Positions 12,650-23,876 of a DNA stretch of 64,000 nucleotides are shown here, in pieces; the stretch's first letter is position 1, and each line of letters starts with the position of its first letter. Source of the DNA: Hermetia illucens (lineage: Eukaryota; Arthropoda; Insecta; Diptera; Stratiomyidae); assembly GCF_905115235.1 (NCBI RefSeq), contig NC_051852.1:160722164-160786163 (forward strand). Reading direction: 5' to 3'. The translations under genes were made by a program, and so were the position numbers. Below the pieces are notes generated by a model. It worked only from the letters and a program-made list of their open reading frames with translations. It made no database searches and was not told the DNA's origin.

Positions 12650-14215
12650 ATACCGCAACCTTGTCAGAAGCCAGTAGACTAGAATTTCATAAAAATACAC
12701 AATAGGTGCTGGCACTATTTGAACATACAAAAAAAAATTTTCCGTCGTAGAGAAAAGAGGGCGAGTGATGAAATGTTATCTATTGTGTATTATTACGAAA
12801 AAAAAATCATCGTTTGCATTATCTTTTTAAAGTCATGTTAAGTAATAAATTTAGTTTAAAAAAAAGTAAATGGCATAAATAAGAAATCATAATGAAATTG
12901 TCAGAATTGTGCATCGTCGTAAAATGAAGCTCATGTGTGCTAACGAAAACAATAAATGTGCCTCTTTTTGAAGATTACAAAATGTACGTATACAGCTGGG
13001 CATAATAAATAATTTGAAAATTTGTTCAGGCGTAAGATTTAAAGGTTTCGAAACAAATGCAGGCAATTGTGAAGGATTTAGGTTAATCCACAGAATTTTT
13101 TTTACAAAAACAGTGCAATAAAACGCTTGTGATGAGATATTCTTCCACAAGAGAAAATTTCTTGCAGCAGTGTCAGGCCTTGTTACAGTTGATCCAAAAT
13201 ATGATTATGTGATAAATTTATCTATTTGTAATCAACTTATTGTTAGTAGTTGTATTTCTAGTGCCATCTCTCATTTTTTCCTATAGTCATACGACCGTAT
13301 CGTTAGGTTTAGTACCCACATTGAATCACCAAAACCATTTCGCAAGCAATTCCTTGAATTTATTTACAGCATAATAGCCTGATTGTCTATTGTTTTTGGC
13401 TGTTATGATCACATGGGAGTAAGTTCATGGTTTTAAAGTGGCCCATTTTTTCACTGAAGCAGGCTGCGACTGGATCTAAACTGCCTCCACTTTCTGGGTC
13501 CTCTTGCAGTTGTTCTTGTGAATGATGGGTTCGTAATGCTTAGAATGGTCCAACTTTCTCAAATCCACAAAAAAGAATAAGTTTACGCTATCCCTCTCTC
13601 TTTATAATGGAAATATAACCAATCTAATAAGTTGTCAGAAATAGAATCCTTTTATATTATGAAATTGATCAACCTTGACGCTCACATAACAGTGCATACG
13701 TACTATTGTAATTTTTATTTTACACTACTTAGCGAATTTCACAAGTTTGACTTCTTTTGCAGCAAGGGCCCTATAACCAAGGCTCAATGACTACCGAAAA
13801 TAGGCTTAAGTGAGTCAAATGCACATTTACCACATAATACTTGAACGTATATTTTTGTTGTTTCTTGTTTTTTATTATACATGTTAAAGCGAATATTGAT
13901 GAGCCTAATAGTGTTCATCATATATATATACATACAAATATCATTTTTTTTGTATCCAAACCTACCATACATCAATAATATCAAGAAAAAAAAACCAAAT
14001 GAAAGAGTTATTCGAATTGCAAATGATAAGAGTGTGTTGGGATGAAGTTTTGTAAAGTGAACAATAATGATTACGAATCGTTATTGAACGATGGAAAAAA
14101 ATCATGTAGTCAATATAGAATATTATGTAGTTGTTGCAAATGTAGATAGCATTTAGATTTTATTAATAAAAAATTGAAGAAAATCACTAGTTGTGAAATA
14201 TTGTGTTTTATTCTT
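12650..14215 (+). other. clu 3' UTR and downstream spacer
   Basis: The AT-rich region following the clu stop, with AATAAA at 12844 and 14165 and no coding signal. A short TA microsatellite occurs near 13920. Confidence 0.5.
12844..12849 (+). terminator. Candidate poly(A) signal of clu
   Basis: AATAAA about 195 bases after the clu stop codon. Another AATAAA lies at 14165, so a longer 3' UTR is possible. Confidence 0.45.
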
Positions 14216-16700
14216 CTATGATCCTGTTTGCGCATATTTCAATTTGAATCAGACTCGCGCTTCCTTGTGGCGCGATGATCGCCGGAAGGCGCTCGCTGCG
14301 CCGTGAGTTTACTTAACGCTATGCCAACTCTCCGAAGAGACAGGCATTTTTTTCTTTTTCTCTCCGCCATACCACCGGCCTAAAGCATTTTTTCCGTAGC
14401 TGTTAATTTTGTTTTAATAAACTAAGTTTTTAAGTTTATACCGGTATTTTCCTTGCCCTCCAAGCCAACCTACATACAGTCCACTATTCCTACCTAACAG
14501 ATCCTTTTGTGGGTGCAATTATTAGGGACGATTGTCAGTAGATTATAATATTATCTCACTTTGAAGGTCGTTCTACTTCATTTCGTAATTGAAGATTATA
14601 GGCTACATATATTCTGTAGTGGCCGCCGCTTTACGATGGGTACGGAATTTCATTCGCCTTGTTCGGGATTAATTTGCTCAAATAATGCATTCTATAGTGT
14701 ACAATTACCTTAAAATTCGCCGCATATTGCACATTATTGAATGCTTTCGGGCCAATTGATCGTGACAGTGGGGAATGATCTGTCGCATCCACCAACGCTG
14801 CTGCGCATGTTGCTGGCACAATGAACTCCAGAAGTTCAAAACCGTGTTTAGCGGGGCTGGCTGATGGGCAGGGAGAAGAAAAGAACAAGGAGGACGGAGT
14901 TTTGACAACGGTATCACATCGAACGGAAGGAGAATTTGTTGAAAAAAATTGTAGCTCGTCGGATTTTCCATAATTCATTGTTTCGTGCGGTTTTCTCTAA
15001 ATTGTGTGAATGTGATAGCCGGAAAATTTGCAAAGTTAGCCACCGAGCGTGATGAAAGTACAAAATTTTGTCTAGGTCGAATGGAAAACTGGAACCGCTA
15101 AAAGGGCACTTACAGTATTGAGTTCTTTCCTGCGTCAGTTTCGCTTGAAAATGATTTGTTAGACAAGGAATTGTGAGTGACAAAAAGGCGGATTTGTTAT
15201 CTGGTCGATTGTTGGAAGTGCGAAAAAAGAAAGTTCCTCGGTGATCCCAGGAGAATTCACTTATCAGGGAGAATTGAGGCCTTACGCCAGCCTGGTGTCA
15301 AGATGTTTGGTGTTTCGTACGGCAATGAGTCGCATGGATATATACGGGTGAAGAGCAGGAAGATTTGAAAAACTTCTATAGCAGCATTATGGAAGTAGTC
15401 AAATTGAGTTCTACCGTGATTGTTCAGTGTGTCGCTCAGGCGGCCTGGAGGAGGTGGCCAAGAAAGTCTAAGTCCAAGTGAGAGGCCAATTCTATCTAGG
15501 ATTCTATTCGGTCAATCTAATACCGCATTGGGATAAACCGTGGCTCAAGTGCACTTTGTTTAAAAAAAGAAAATTTAGAAAATAATTCCAAATCAAAGAC
15601 GAGTATAAACCTTCAGAAGAACTACGACAGTAATCAGAGACGTAGATAAAGTGTCGGAATTCTCGAGCTGGGTATAGACAAACACGTAAATCAAAAGTGA
15701 ATTAGCGTGTACATTTTCTAAGGACTATATGATTTTCTTTCTTTTATTATGTTTATTTTTGATTTGTAAAAAAGAAACAAGCAACGTTTTGAGATCTTTG
15801 GGAAATATTTATGATAACAAAATTACGTGATCACCAGAGCTCTGGGTGAGGGTTTTATTTTGATATTTTTCTTTATTGCGATATTTATTTTCTTTCTTTC
15901 GTTTTGAAGTGGTTCTTTCTATTCTTTCTATTTTAATTTTATTCCTTTATTTTATTTAACCTACTTTCTTTTTATTCCATTTCTTTGGATGTTGGCTATA
16001 TTAAATAAATATTTCTACTTTATATTATTTTCTGCATGATTGTACTTCTCATATTTTCTCACGCTTCAATATAATGTATTAACTCTTTACTCAATTTGAG
16101 GACTTCCTTCTTTTCCCCTCCTCCTTAACCCCGAGAAACTCTAACACATTAGGGACATCCTCTAGAATCATGACCGCAGGATGTCAAGAAAAGGAGGGAA
16201 CGTCAGAGGCCGCGGCTCAATAACCATCTGAGGCAGAAGGAACAGGGATCAAGACTAATCCGTCGTGGAACTCCGCCGTTTTTTTTATTTTCATTTTTCA
16301 AATCGCGTTTTGGTGTAAATCGTCAGGCTTACGCGAATTCCTATATTTGTGTAGTTATCTTCAAGATCCGGTGAGGACCCACGTACTGGTACAACACGTG
16401 AATTTTGAATAATGACACGTGAGGGATCGTAACGCTCAAAGGAACCTCCACATTCCCGAGCGTGGCTAGCACAGAGGCGTGTTGACCGAGCACTCCAATG
16501 GAGCTTCAGTATCTGCCAGCGGATATTCATGGTCTGTTTCGCCAACTTTTTAAGTTTTCGGGTTAGTTCTCTTCTCTAGACCAACTCCGGCCACCAAGGA
16601 TAATCTTTAGTCCATCAACAATCCATTTCAGTCTATTTTGCCAATCCTCACCGAATAACCAGGTCTCCAAAAACAGCCGCCTAAACATTTTGTAAATTCG
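14216..16700. other. Intergenic spacer, nothing firmly recognised
   Basis: Mixed-composition DNA with short unsupported open frames (for example 14631-14978 on minus). 15700-16080 is strongly T-rich. No family, tRNA or transposon end could be assigned. Confidence 0.4.
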
Positions 16701-16704
16701 GCCT

Positions 16705-16935
16705 ACAGCCAGTGTTGGGCATATTTGTATTCGTAAATATGAATACGAACAAATTCGTATGATGATTTTCTATTAATACGAATATTTTGGTATTTACATA
16801 AGTGAATACGAATACGGCCGTATTTTCACGTCCAAAAGTGAATACAAACGTTTTCGTATTAACGAGTATGAATACGAATTCTGTTGGATTAGTACGAGTA
16901 TTTCCAAGTGTGAATACGACTTTTTTTGTATTGAA
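16705..16935. repeat. Cryptic repeat of GAATACGAA / TTCGTATT words
   Basis: About 230 bp in which GAATACGA-like words and their complements recur at irregular spacing, making short inverted repeats throughout. The left side begins with CAGTGTTGGGCA, a string seen at the ends of some hAT-type elements, but no matching right end was found. Confidence 0.6.
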
Positions 16936-16944
16936 ATGTTAATA

Positions 16945-17140
16945 TTCGCTTGGATAGCGAATGGTTAGAGCACAAGGCTGTCGTAGGGAAGGTCCCGATT
17001 CAAATCTGCCTGGTGGCAATAGGATCTGTATCATGATTTGACGTCGGCCACCAATCGACTGTGAATGAGTGCCTGAGTCAAACCAGGGTAATAATCTCAA
17101 TGGTCTAATCGTGTTGTACGTATGTGTGGTGGAGTCGCAC
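16945..17140 (+). mobile_element. tRNA-derived SINE, copy 1 (truncated)
   Basis: Begins with a tRNA-like head containing an A-box region (ATGGTTAGAGCACAAGG) and a B-box-like GATTCAAATC, followed by the family body (GTGCCTGAGTCAAACC, AGGGTAATAATCTCA). It matches the copies at 34434, 37075 and 56880. The 3' tail is missing. Confidence 0.75.
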
Positions 17141-17399
17141 TGAATATCTAATAAGGAAATTAAAAGGCGTTGTAGGTGTAGATAAAAAAGTATGTACATA
17201 TAAACTCGAAAGATATTTTCAAGCCTCAAGAATTGTTTTTTTTTAAGAGAAAATACTTGAAACAAAGACATATTCTGCGTCTTCTGTGCCTGTAACAGAC
17301 ATCAGACAGACAAATGTTTAGCCAACAAGTTTGTAAATATGTACATATATGTGTACAAATTGCAAACAACCCCCCAAAACAATTCTATTGGTAGCATTC

Positions 17400-19330
17400 A
17401 ATCACCATCGAACCAAACGTTCCCACTTCCATGCGGCTAAAATCAAATATGTCTGTGACCATACGAATAAAGTTATCAATGAAAGATTTGTAAATAATCG
17501 CGCTGGTGGCCAGAGATACAAAGAATTGGCAGCGAAATATAAAATTTTCATTTCTGGTACAAGAAAAATAGGCAAAAAATATAAATTACATAGAACAACC
17601 TAAAGTTTTAAGAAATTGTGTGGCCGAAAGCGGAAAACCACTGGAGTGGATGACCGAAAAATGTTGATAGATAATTTGTACATTTCGTCATATACAGTTG
17701 AGAAAAGAGTAGTTGAAGCAGGAATGAGGAGTTATTTTTCTAAAAAGAAGCCTCTACTGCGTGCAATCATTAGGAAACGACACTCATTTGCAAAAAATAT
17801 ATTAACATGCCCGAATCGTTTTGGTGTGGAATAATTTGGTCGGATGAATCAAAATTTGAGTTGAAACATTAAAAAAAAATGTAATCGAGTTTAGTGTGAG
17901 CGTTCCCAGAGGCTAAAAACCAGAAATATTATAGCTACGGTTAAACACGGTTGCGGTTCCCTAATAGTATGGGGATGCTTCTCTGCCGTAGGAGTCGGAC
18001 AGCGAAAATTAATTAAAAAATGGCAAGAGCGCATTATATAAATATTTTAGAAAAAAAACTCGCGAAAAGTGCAGATGACTTGTGCTTGGGTGATATACAG
18101 GGTGCGGCAGCATAACTTCCTTTTTCAAAACTCAATAAAAACTATTGTATGCATCGGAAAATATTTATTTATTTTTTATAATGTAGGTCCATGTCTAAAG
18201 TTTTTATTTACATTGTTTTGAAGATCAAATCTGTTAGGTGACGTCCTCCATTCTCCATACATTGCGTAAACCGATTTCTTTGTTGTCTTTGTGTTTGTCA
18301 TGACTCTTGTTAGCATAGCAGGTGTTATGTTGGCAATTTCTTCTTGGATGTTGGTCTTCAAATCTTCTAGGCTTCTTGGACGGTTCACATAAACACGGGA
18401 TTTCAAAAAACCCCATAGAAAAAAATCACAAGGGGACAGATCGGGAGAGCGTGCCGGCTATTCCAAATCGCCTCTAATTGAGATAAGGCGCTCCGGAAAG
18501 TGTTCCCTCAAAACAGCCATCGATGCTCTTGAAGTGTGTGCTGTTGCACTGTCTGGTTGGAACCAAGTGTCCCCCAAATCCAAATTTTCTAGCCGTGGGA
18601 AAAAAAATTCTGTAGCATGTTTACATACCGGTCCGAATTCACTGTCACTGTAACCTCATTTTCTTCAAAAAACCAGGGACCAATAATTCCAGCTGAGGAA
18701 ATTGCACACCACACTGTGACTTTGGGTGAATGCAAAGGATTTTGATGCAATTATCGAGGGTTGGTGTCAGCCCAGTAGCGCATGTTTTGTTTGTTAGCCG
18801 AAATGCACGCTGTGTTGCAATAACCGAACATCCGCTTGAAAAGTAAACCTCAACGGCAAAGGCACGCTCCTCACTATTCCAACGCATGATGGCGACTGAA
18901 CTGTGTCGGGACAAAACTTTACAGTATCCCCTCTTGAACGAGTCCACCAGCGCTCCGCTATGACATCAACTAAGTGAGTGGCGCGCATTTTAAAAAAGGA
19001 AGTTATGCTGCCGCACCCTGTATGTTTTATAATGATTTCAAGCACACGAGTAAAATTGCAAAACAGCTTTTTATCGAAAACGGTTCAATGCCGTTTAGAG
19101 TAGCGTTTAGAGTAACGTGCTTTATTACCAGATTTGAATCCGATTGAGCATCTGTGGATCATTCTAGATAACAGAAATGCATTAGAGGCACATGTGAATC
19201 TGGATTCCTTCTGGAGAAGCATGCAAGAAGAAAGGTTAAAAATACCTGGAGCTACCCTAAAAAATAGTTAGCGGTGTTCCAAAAAGACTAGCAAAGGTGA
19301 TAAAAAGTAAGGGAACACATAACAGATTAT
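17400..19330 (+). mobile_element. Tc1-like transposon, split by another transposon
   Basis: Plus-strand coding remains on both sides of an insertion at 18098-19020. Left part: a helix-turn-helix region, GRKRKTT, then WSDESKFEL carrying the first catalytic Asp near 17840. Right part: DFKHTSKIAKQLF and PDLNPIEHLW near 19130-19160, the C-terminal catalytic region. Stops occur in both parts. Clear terminal inverted repeats were not located, so the ends are approximate. Confidence 0.75.
18098..19020 (-). mobile_element. 923-bp Tc1/mariner-superfamily element with perfect TIRs
   Basis: Ends in perfect 28-bp inverted repeats (CAGGGTGCGGCAGCATAACT...), flanked by TA on both sides (18096-18097 and 19021-19022), the expected target duplication. 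Minus-strand remains read RWNSEERAFAVEVYFSSGCS (a DUF4817-type helix-turn-helix) near the right end, WFQPDSATAHTSRASM and ARSPDLSPCDFFLW (catalytic region) in the middle, and LEDLKTNIQEEIANITP near the left end. It is internally deleted and has frame breaks, so it is non-autonomous. Confidence 0.9.
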
Positions 19331-19589
19331 TTCTTATTTTGCATTTTATTTTATCCTCCTTGAAATACAGGATCCGCACCGTTTATTGGTTTCTTTTTTA
19401 TAAAACTTTGAAGATTGAATAATATAGTTTTTGTTAATTATATACTGTTATAAAATGAAGAAAAAATTTAAGTTCTATTTTAAAAAGAAAATGCTTCCGT
19501 TTTTGAGTTTTCCTGACAAGAATACTTCTTGCTTTGCTTTTAACTTTATTTTGTCCGGAACAAATCCATTATTATGTGGCATTCATCAT
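19331..19589. other. Short AT-rich spacer
   Basis: Nothing recognised between the Tc1-like element and the next LINE fragment. Confidence 0.4.
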
Positions 19590-20400
19590 AATGGGGGTCC
19601 GCAGTCCGTTGTTATTGGTAATTTTATGTAAGCTATGGGAGCCGACGTATCGCCTAAATAGAAGTTCACTACCTAATTGGGCGTTTGAAATCTCCAAGAA
19701 TAGTTTTGACACCATACCTGAAGCATTCTTCGAGGGTTCATTTCACTGCCTCATAAAAGGTAAAGAAAGTCGGGGAATGTTCCGACTCTGCAGTCTCTTC
19801 TGTAGGGGTATGAACATTAATGAAAGTGATCCTTCAAAATTTTCCATGAATCCACACAGGGCTTAGGCCTTTGCTTATGTTTTCAAAGTCTATAACAGCA
19901 AAATGCACTTTTTAGCTGACTAGAAAACTTACTCGGAGTACATGGTTTACTGAGTGGTAACTACAATATATGGTATAGTCGCTCTTCTTCATGAAACCAG
20001 TCCAGCAGATTCCTTGCAATACGGTGACATGAGCCTGATGTTGGTATAGCGTACCAGCTAGTTGTTCTGTAGTTCCATTTTTTCCGGGTAAGGTTGTCGC
20101 TACACCAATCCCTAACCTGGAGGACCAGTTGGCAAAGTTTGTCTGGTTTTTAGACATAGGACACTTGCCTCCTTTCTTTTGTGTCTGTAATCATTCATTG
20201 GGAAAGAATTTCCAATGACCAAGTGAAGGTAGAAATGAGATTTGGTAGCAGAGTTGTTGGTGTTAATTCAGGAATCGATTCCCAGATTTTATTACTTCTT
20301 CGTGAGTGCCAATCGTTAAAACCCTGCGGTGCACATTACCATTTGACCAGAATTCACAACCGTGAAGCGTCGACGTCAGTAGCTCTAGTCTAGTTGAAAA
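19590..20400 (-). mobile_element. RTE-A LINE, endonuclease half
   Basis: Matches the endonuclease-side part of the copy at 56560-57720 (shared stretches such as CAGTCCGTT, CGACTCTGCAGTCTC and the 5' leader GGACCAGTTGG). It encodes an AP-endonuclease region on the minus strand, with many breaks. It is a separate copy from the neighbouring reverse-transcriptase half, because that half ends with its own 3' tail at about 20505. Confidence 0.7.
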
Positions 20401-20504
20401 TAGCGCAGATCAATCATCATTATTTAATTCCAATCTTGGTTTTTCGGATCTTTATATTCTGTACAAATTAGTAGTTCCATTTCGAGCCAGTATATATTAT
20501 CGGT

Positions 20505-22600
20505 GATGATTATCATCATCATCAACGGCGCAACAACCGGTGTCCGGTCTAGGCCTGCCTTAATAAGGAACTCCAGACATCCCGGTTTTGCGCCGAGCTC
20601 CACCAATTCGATATCCCTAAAAGCTGTCTGGCGTCCTGGCCCACGCCATCGCTCCATCTTAGGCAGGGTCTGCCTCGTTTTCTTTTCCTACCATAGATAT
20701 TGCCCTTATAGACTTTCCGGGTGGGATCATCCTCATCCATACGGATTAAGTGACCCGCCCACCGTAACCTATTGAGCCGGATTTTATCCACAACCGGACG
20801 GTCATGGTATCGCTCATAGATTTCGTCATTGTGTAGGCTACGGAATCGTCCATCCTCATGTAGGGGGCCAAAAATTCTTCGGAGGATTCTTCTCTCGAAT
20901 GCGGCCAAGAGTTCACAATTTTTCTTGCTAAGAACCCAAGTTTCCGAGGAATACATGAGGACTGGCAAGATCATAGTCTTGTACAGTAAGAGCTTTGACC
21001 CTATGGTGAGACGTTTCGAGCGGAACAGTCTTTGTAAGCTGAAATAGGCTCTGTTGGCTGACAACAACCGCGCGCAGATTTCATCATCGTAACTGTTATC
21101 GGTTGTGATTTTCGACCCTAGATAGGAGAAATTATCAACGGTCTCAAAGTTGTATTCTCCTATCCTTATTCTTCTTCGTGTTTGACCAGTGCGGTTTGAT
21201 GTTGTTGGTTGATTCGTCTTCGGTGCTGACGTTGCCACCATCTATTTTGTCTTGCCTTCATTGATGTGCAGCCCAAGATCTCACGCCAATTGTCGCCTGC
21301 TCGATCTGGATGAAGGCAATTTGTACTTCTCGGATGGTTCTTCCCATGATGTCGATATCGTCAGCATAGGCCAGTAGTTGGGTGGACTTGAAGAGGATCG
21401 TACCTCTTGCATTCACCTCAGCATCACGGATCACTTTCTCGAGGGCCAGGTTAAAGGGGACGCATGATAGCGCATCCCCTTGTCGTAGACCGTTGTTGAT
21501 GTCGAATGGTCTTGAGAGTGATCCTGCTGCTTTTATCTGGCCTCGCACATTGGTCAGGGTCAGCCTAGTCAGTCTTATTAATTTCGTGGGGATACCGAAT
21601 TCTCTCATGGCCGTGTACAGTTTTACCCTGGCTATGCTATCATAGGCGGCTTTAAAGTCGATGAACAGATAGTGCAACTGTTGTCCATATTCCAACAGTT
21701 TTTCCATCGCTTACCGCAGAGAGAAAATCTGATCTGTTGCTGATTTGCCTGGAGTGAAGCCTCTTTGGTATGGGCCAATGATGTTCTGAGCGTATGGGGC
21801 TATCCGGCCTAGCAAGATAGTGGAGAATATCTTATAGATGGTACTCAGCAACGTGATACCTCTATAATTGCTGCACTGTGTGATATCTCCCTTTTTATGT
21901 ATGAGACAGATTATGCCTCGTTGCCAATCGTCAGGCATTGATTCGCTGTCCCATACCTTGAGCACAAGTTGATGTACCACTTGGTGTAACTGGTCGCCTC
22001 CATATTTAACCAATTCGGCTGTAATTCCACCAGCACCTGGCGACTTATGATTTTTTAGCCGATGAATTGCACGGACTGTTTCTCCTAAACTTGGTGGTGA
22101 CAGTATTTGTCCGTCGTCTTCAGTTGGCGGGACCTCCAACTCGCCGATGTTCTGGTTGTTCAGTAGCTCATCAAAGTACTCAACCCATCGCTCTAATATG
22201 CCCATTCTGTCGGAAATCAGATTTCCCTCCTTGTCTCGGCAGGATGAGCATCGAGGTGTATAAGGCTTCATCCTGCTGACTTGTTGGTAAAACTTGCGCG
22301 CCTGGTGCGGTTGCTCCCTGTACTTTTCTAGTTCACAGACTTGTTGGTTCTCCCAGGCTTCCTTTTTCCGTCTGTGAAGTCGCTTCTCCGCTCGACGGAG
22401 TTCGTGATAAGTCTCTGCGCGTGCCCGCGTTCTTTGAGAATGCAACATTACTCGGTATGCGGCATTCTTCCGTTCCGTTGCTCCGGTGATGATTAAGCCA
22501 CGTTAAAATGTATTCATTTATACTCTTATTTTTTATTCTCCTTCCGAAACCAACGACCTTTAGCATCCAGGTCTTCATATGGTTACCGACGTACAACTGA
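20505..22600 (-). mobile_element. RTE-A LINE, reverse-transcriptase half, best copy
   Basis: The most readable copy. From 22448 down: the linker and RT fingers (LKNHKSPGAGGITAELVKYG, CSNYRGITLLSTIYKIF), the palm with DFKAAYDS and YADDIDIM near 21360, then a C-terminal part with RRIFGPLHEDGRFRSL and RLRWAGHLIRM. The 3' end is TTGTTGCGCCGTTGATGATG, a short-repeat tail typical of RTE-like LINEs. Frame changes near 21710 and 21250 break the ORF. RTE-like assignment rests on the C-terminal motif and tail. Confidence 0.8.
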
Positions 22601-22975
22601 AGATGAGTTTCTTATCACGAAAATTATCTGTTCGTAGCGTACTTTGGATTTGTTTAGCTCATAAGACTTGTTACGTAACTAATATGTTTTCGGAAGAGCA
22701 CCTCCTTGGACTCCTTAATTAATCGACCGGGCGGAAAATATGTAGCATATTCCCATCCTTAGGTTTAGTTTTAACTGAATCCTGTTCCGGTTAATGAAAT
22801 TTATGTTGTAGACTTCATGGAAAGCTAATTCAAGATTATTTTTAAAGACTTGTTTGTTGGAGCCACAATTATCTAAATAACTACAGATATCTCAGGTGTG
22901 GGTTTAAGCAATTCCAGGCTTGATCTTTTGTAATACAAACGGTGCCGTGACTAGATAACAAGGCAGCAGCATAAT
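22601..22975. other. Spacer 3' of KGD4
   Basis: AT-rich sequence with nothing recognised, ending before the KGD4 poly(A) signal. Confidence 0.4.
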
Positions 22976-22981
22976 TTTATT
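22976..22981 (-). terminator. Candidate poly(A) signal of the KGD4-like gene
   Basis: AATAAA on the minus strand, about 80 bases after the stop codon at 23063-23065. Confidence 0.5.
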
Positions 22982-23062
22982 AAGGATATGAGCATCATTT
23001 ACATACTAGCATACAATGAAGTATTACTGCTTAAAAATAACGCAGCAATTAGTTTGTTTATC

Positions 23063-23412
23063 TTAGGCCGGCGGGCCGCCGTTGTTAATATATTCCATTT
23101 CGACAGGATCAATCGGTTTCCTTTGGTAACGAGGTGGTAGTTGCCAGTCTTCAATTGCTACTCCAGGTATTGAGCCACCAGCATGCTGAAAAACCATTAA
23201 TTGTCAATTCAAAACTGATCAATTCCTTCTCTGCCGAAGCAATGCAGGAGAGAGCTTACAGGATGGGGGGCAGTAGCTTGTGAACTCACCGCAGGCGATC
23301 CAGCTGCTTGAGGTTGTGAACCAGCGGATGCTGACATAACCGGACCTCCTTTACGGAATTTTATCATGGGCACTCGCTTGGAGGCCTGTCGAAGAGCGGT
23401 TATAAAAACCAT
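23063..23412 (-). CDS. KGD4/MRPS36-like subunit of the 2-oxoglutarate dehydrogenase complex
   Basis: A small mitochondrial protein of 81 residues in two exons: 23412-23290 and 23185-23063, intron 104 bp, phase 0. The N-terminus (MVFITALRQASKRVPMIKFR) is arginine-rich and lacks acidic residues, as in a matrix-targeting sequence. The middle is Ala/Ser/Gln-rich. The C-terminus, LPPRYQRKPIDPVEMEYINN then GGPPA, is the conserved KGD4/MRPS36 signature. In yeast and mammals this protein ties the E3 dehydrogenase to the E2 core of the 2-oxoglutarate dehydrogenase complex; it was once filed as ribosomal protein S36. It is divergent from calypso, 464 bp between start codons. The C-terminal match makes the call firm; function is by family. 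Confidence 0.88.
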
Positions 23413-23876
23413 GTTATCTTATAAGAGTAAACAACTGCCTTCTAGTTGTCTAATCAGAAGTTTAGGTCGAATATTCGGAATATCGTTCACATGCAAAATC
23501 CTCGTCAAATCACTACTGAAGTTTTTGACATCTGCAGCAGAACTGAATTTCGAAATTTCGGAAATAGAAAGAATTGGAGAAAGTGAATTGCACCTGACTA
23601 TCCATAGCTGATTCTTTCAAGTATGTTTATCGTTTTATTTGACTATTTTATAGCAATAGTGAAAAGAGGTTTCACTGCTTCATTTCAGTTCTTTCAAAAA
23701 ATAGAATAAAACAGATCATTACATTTTTCGAAGTTTATATAAGCAAAGTTAACTGCAAACAACTTCACATTTGTGTACAATTCATCTGTCAATAATTGTT
23801 TTGTATTGCGCGAAGGGTGGTTGTTATCGGCATTTATTGTCATTTCCTGATCTAATAAGTAAAATAGTGAAATTTA
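23413..23876. promoter_or_regulatory. Shared divergent promoter region, KGD4 and calypso
   Basis: 464 bp between the two ATGs, transcribed outward in both directions. No TATA box stands out. It must hold both 5' UTRs and core promoters; this is inferred from layout only. Confidence 0.5.

Noticed and set aside
14192-14502. LTR-like stretch (TGT start, AATAAA-type signal, CA end)
   Set aside because: No partner repeat, no primer-binding site and no element genes beside it; the boundaries are arbitrary.
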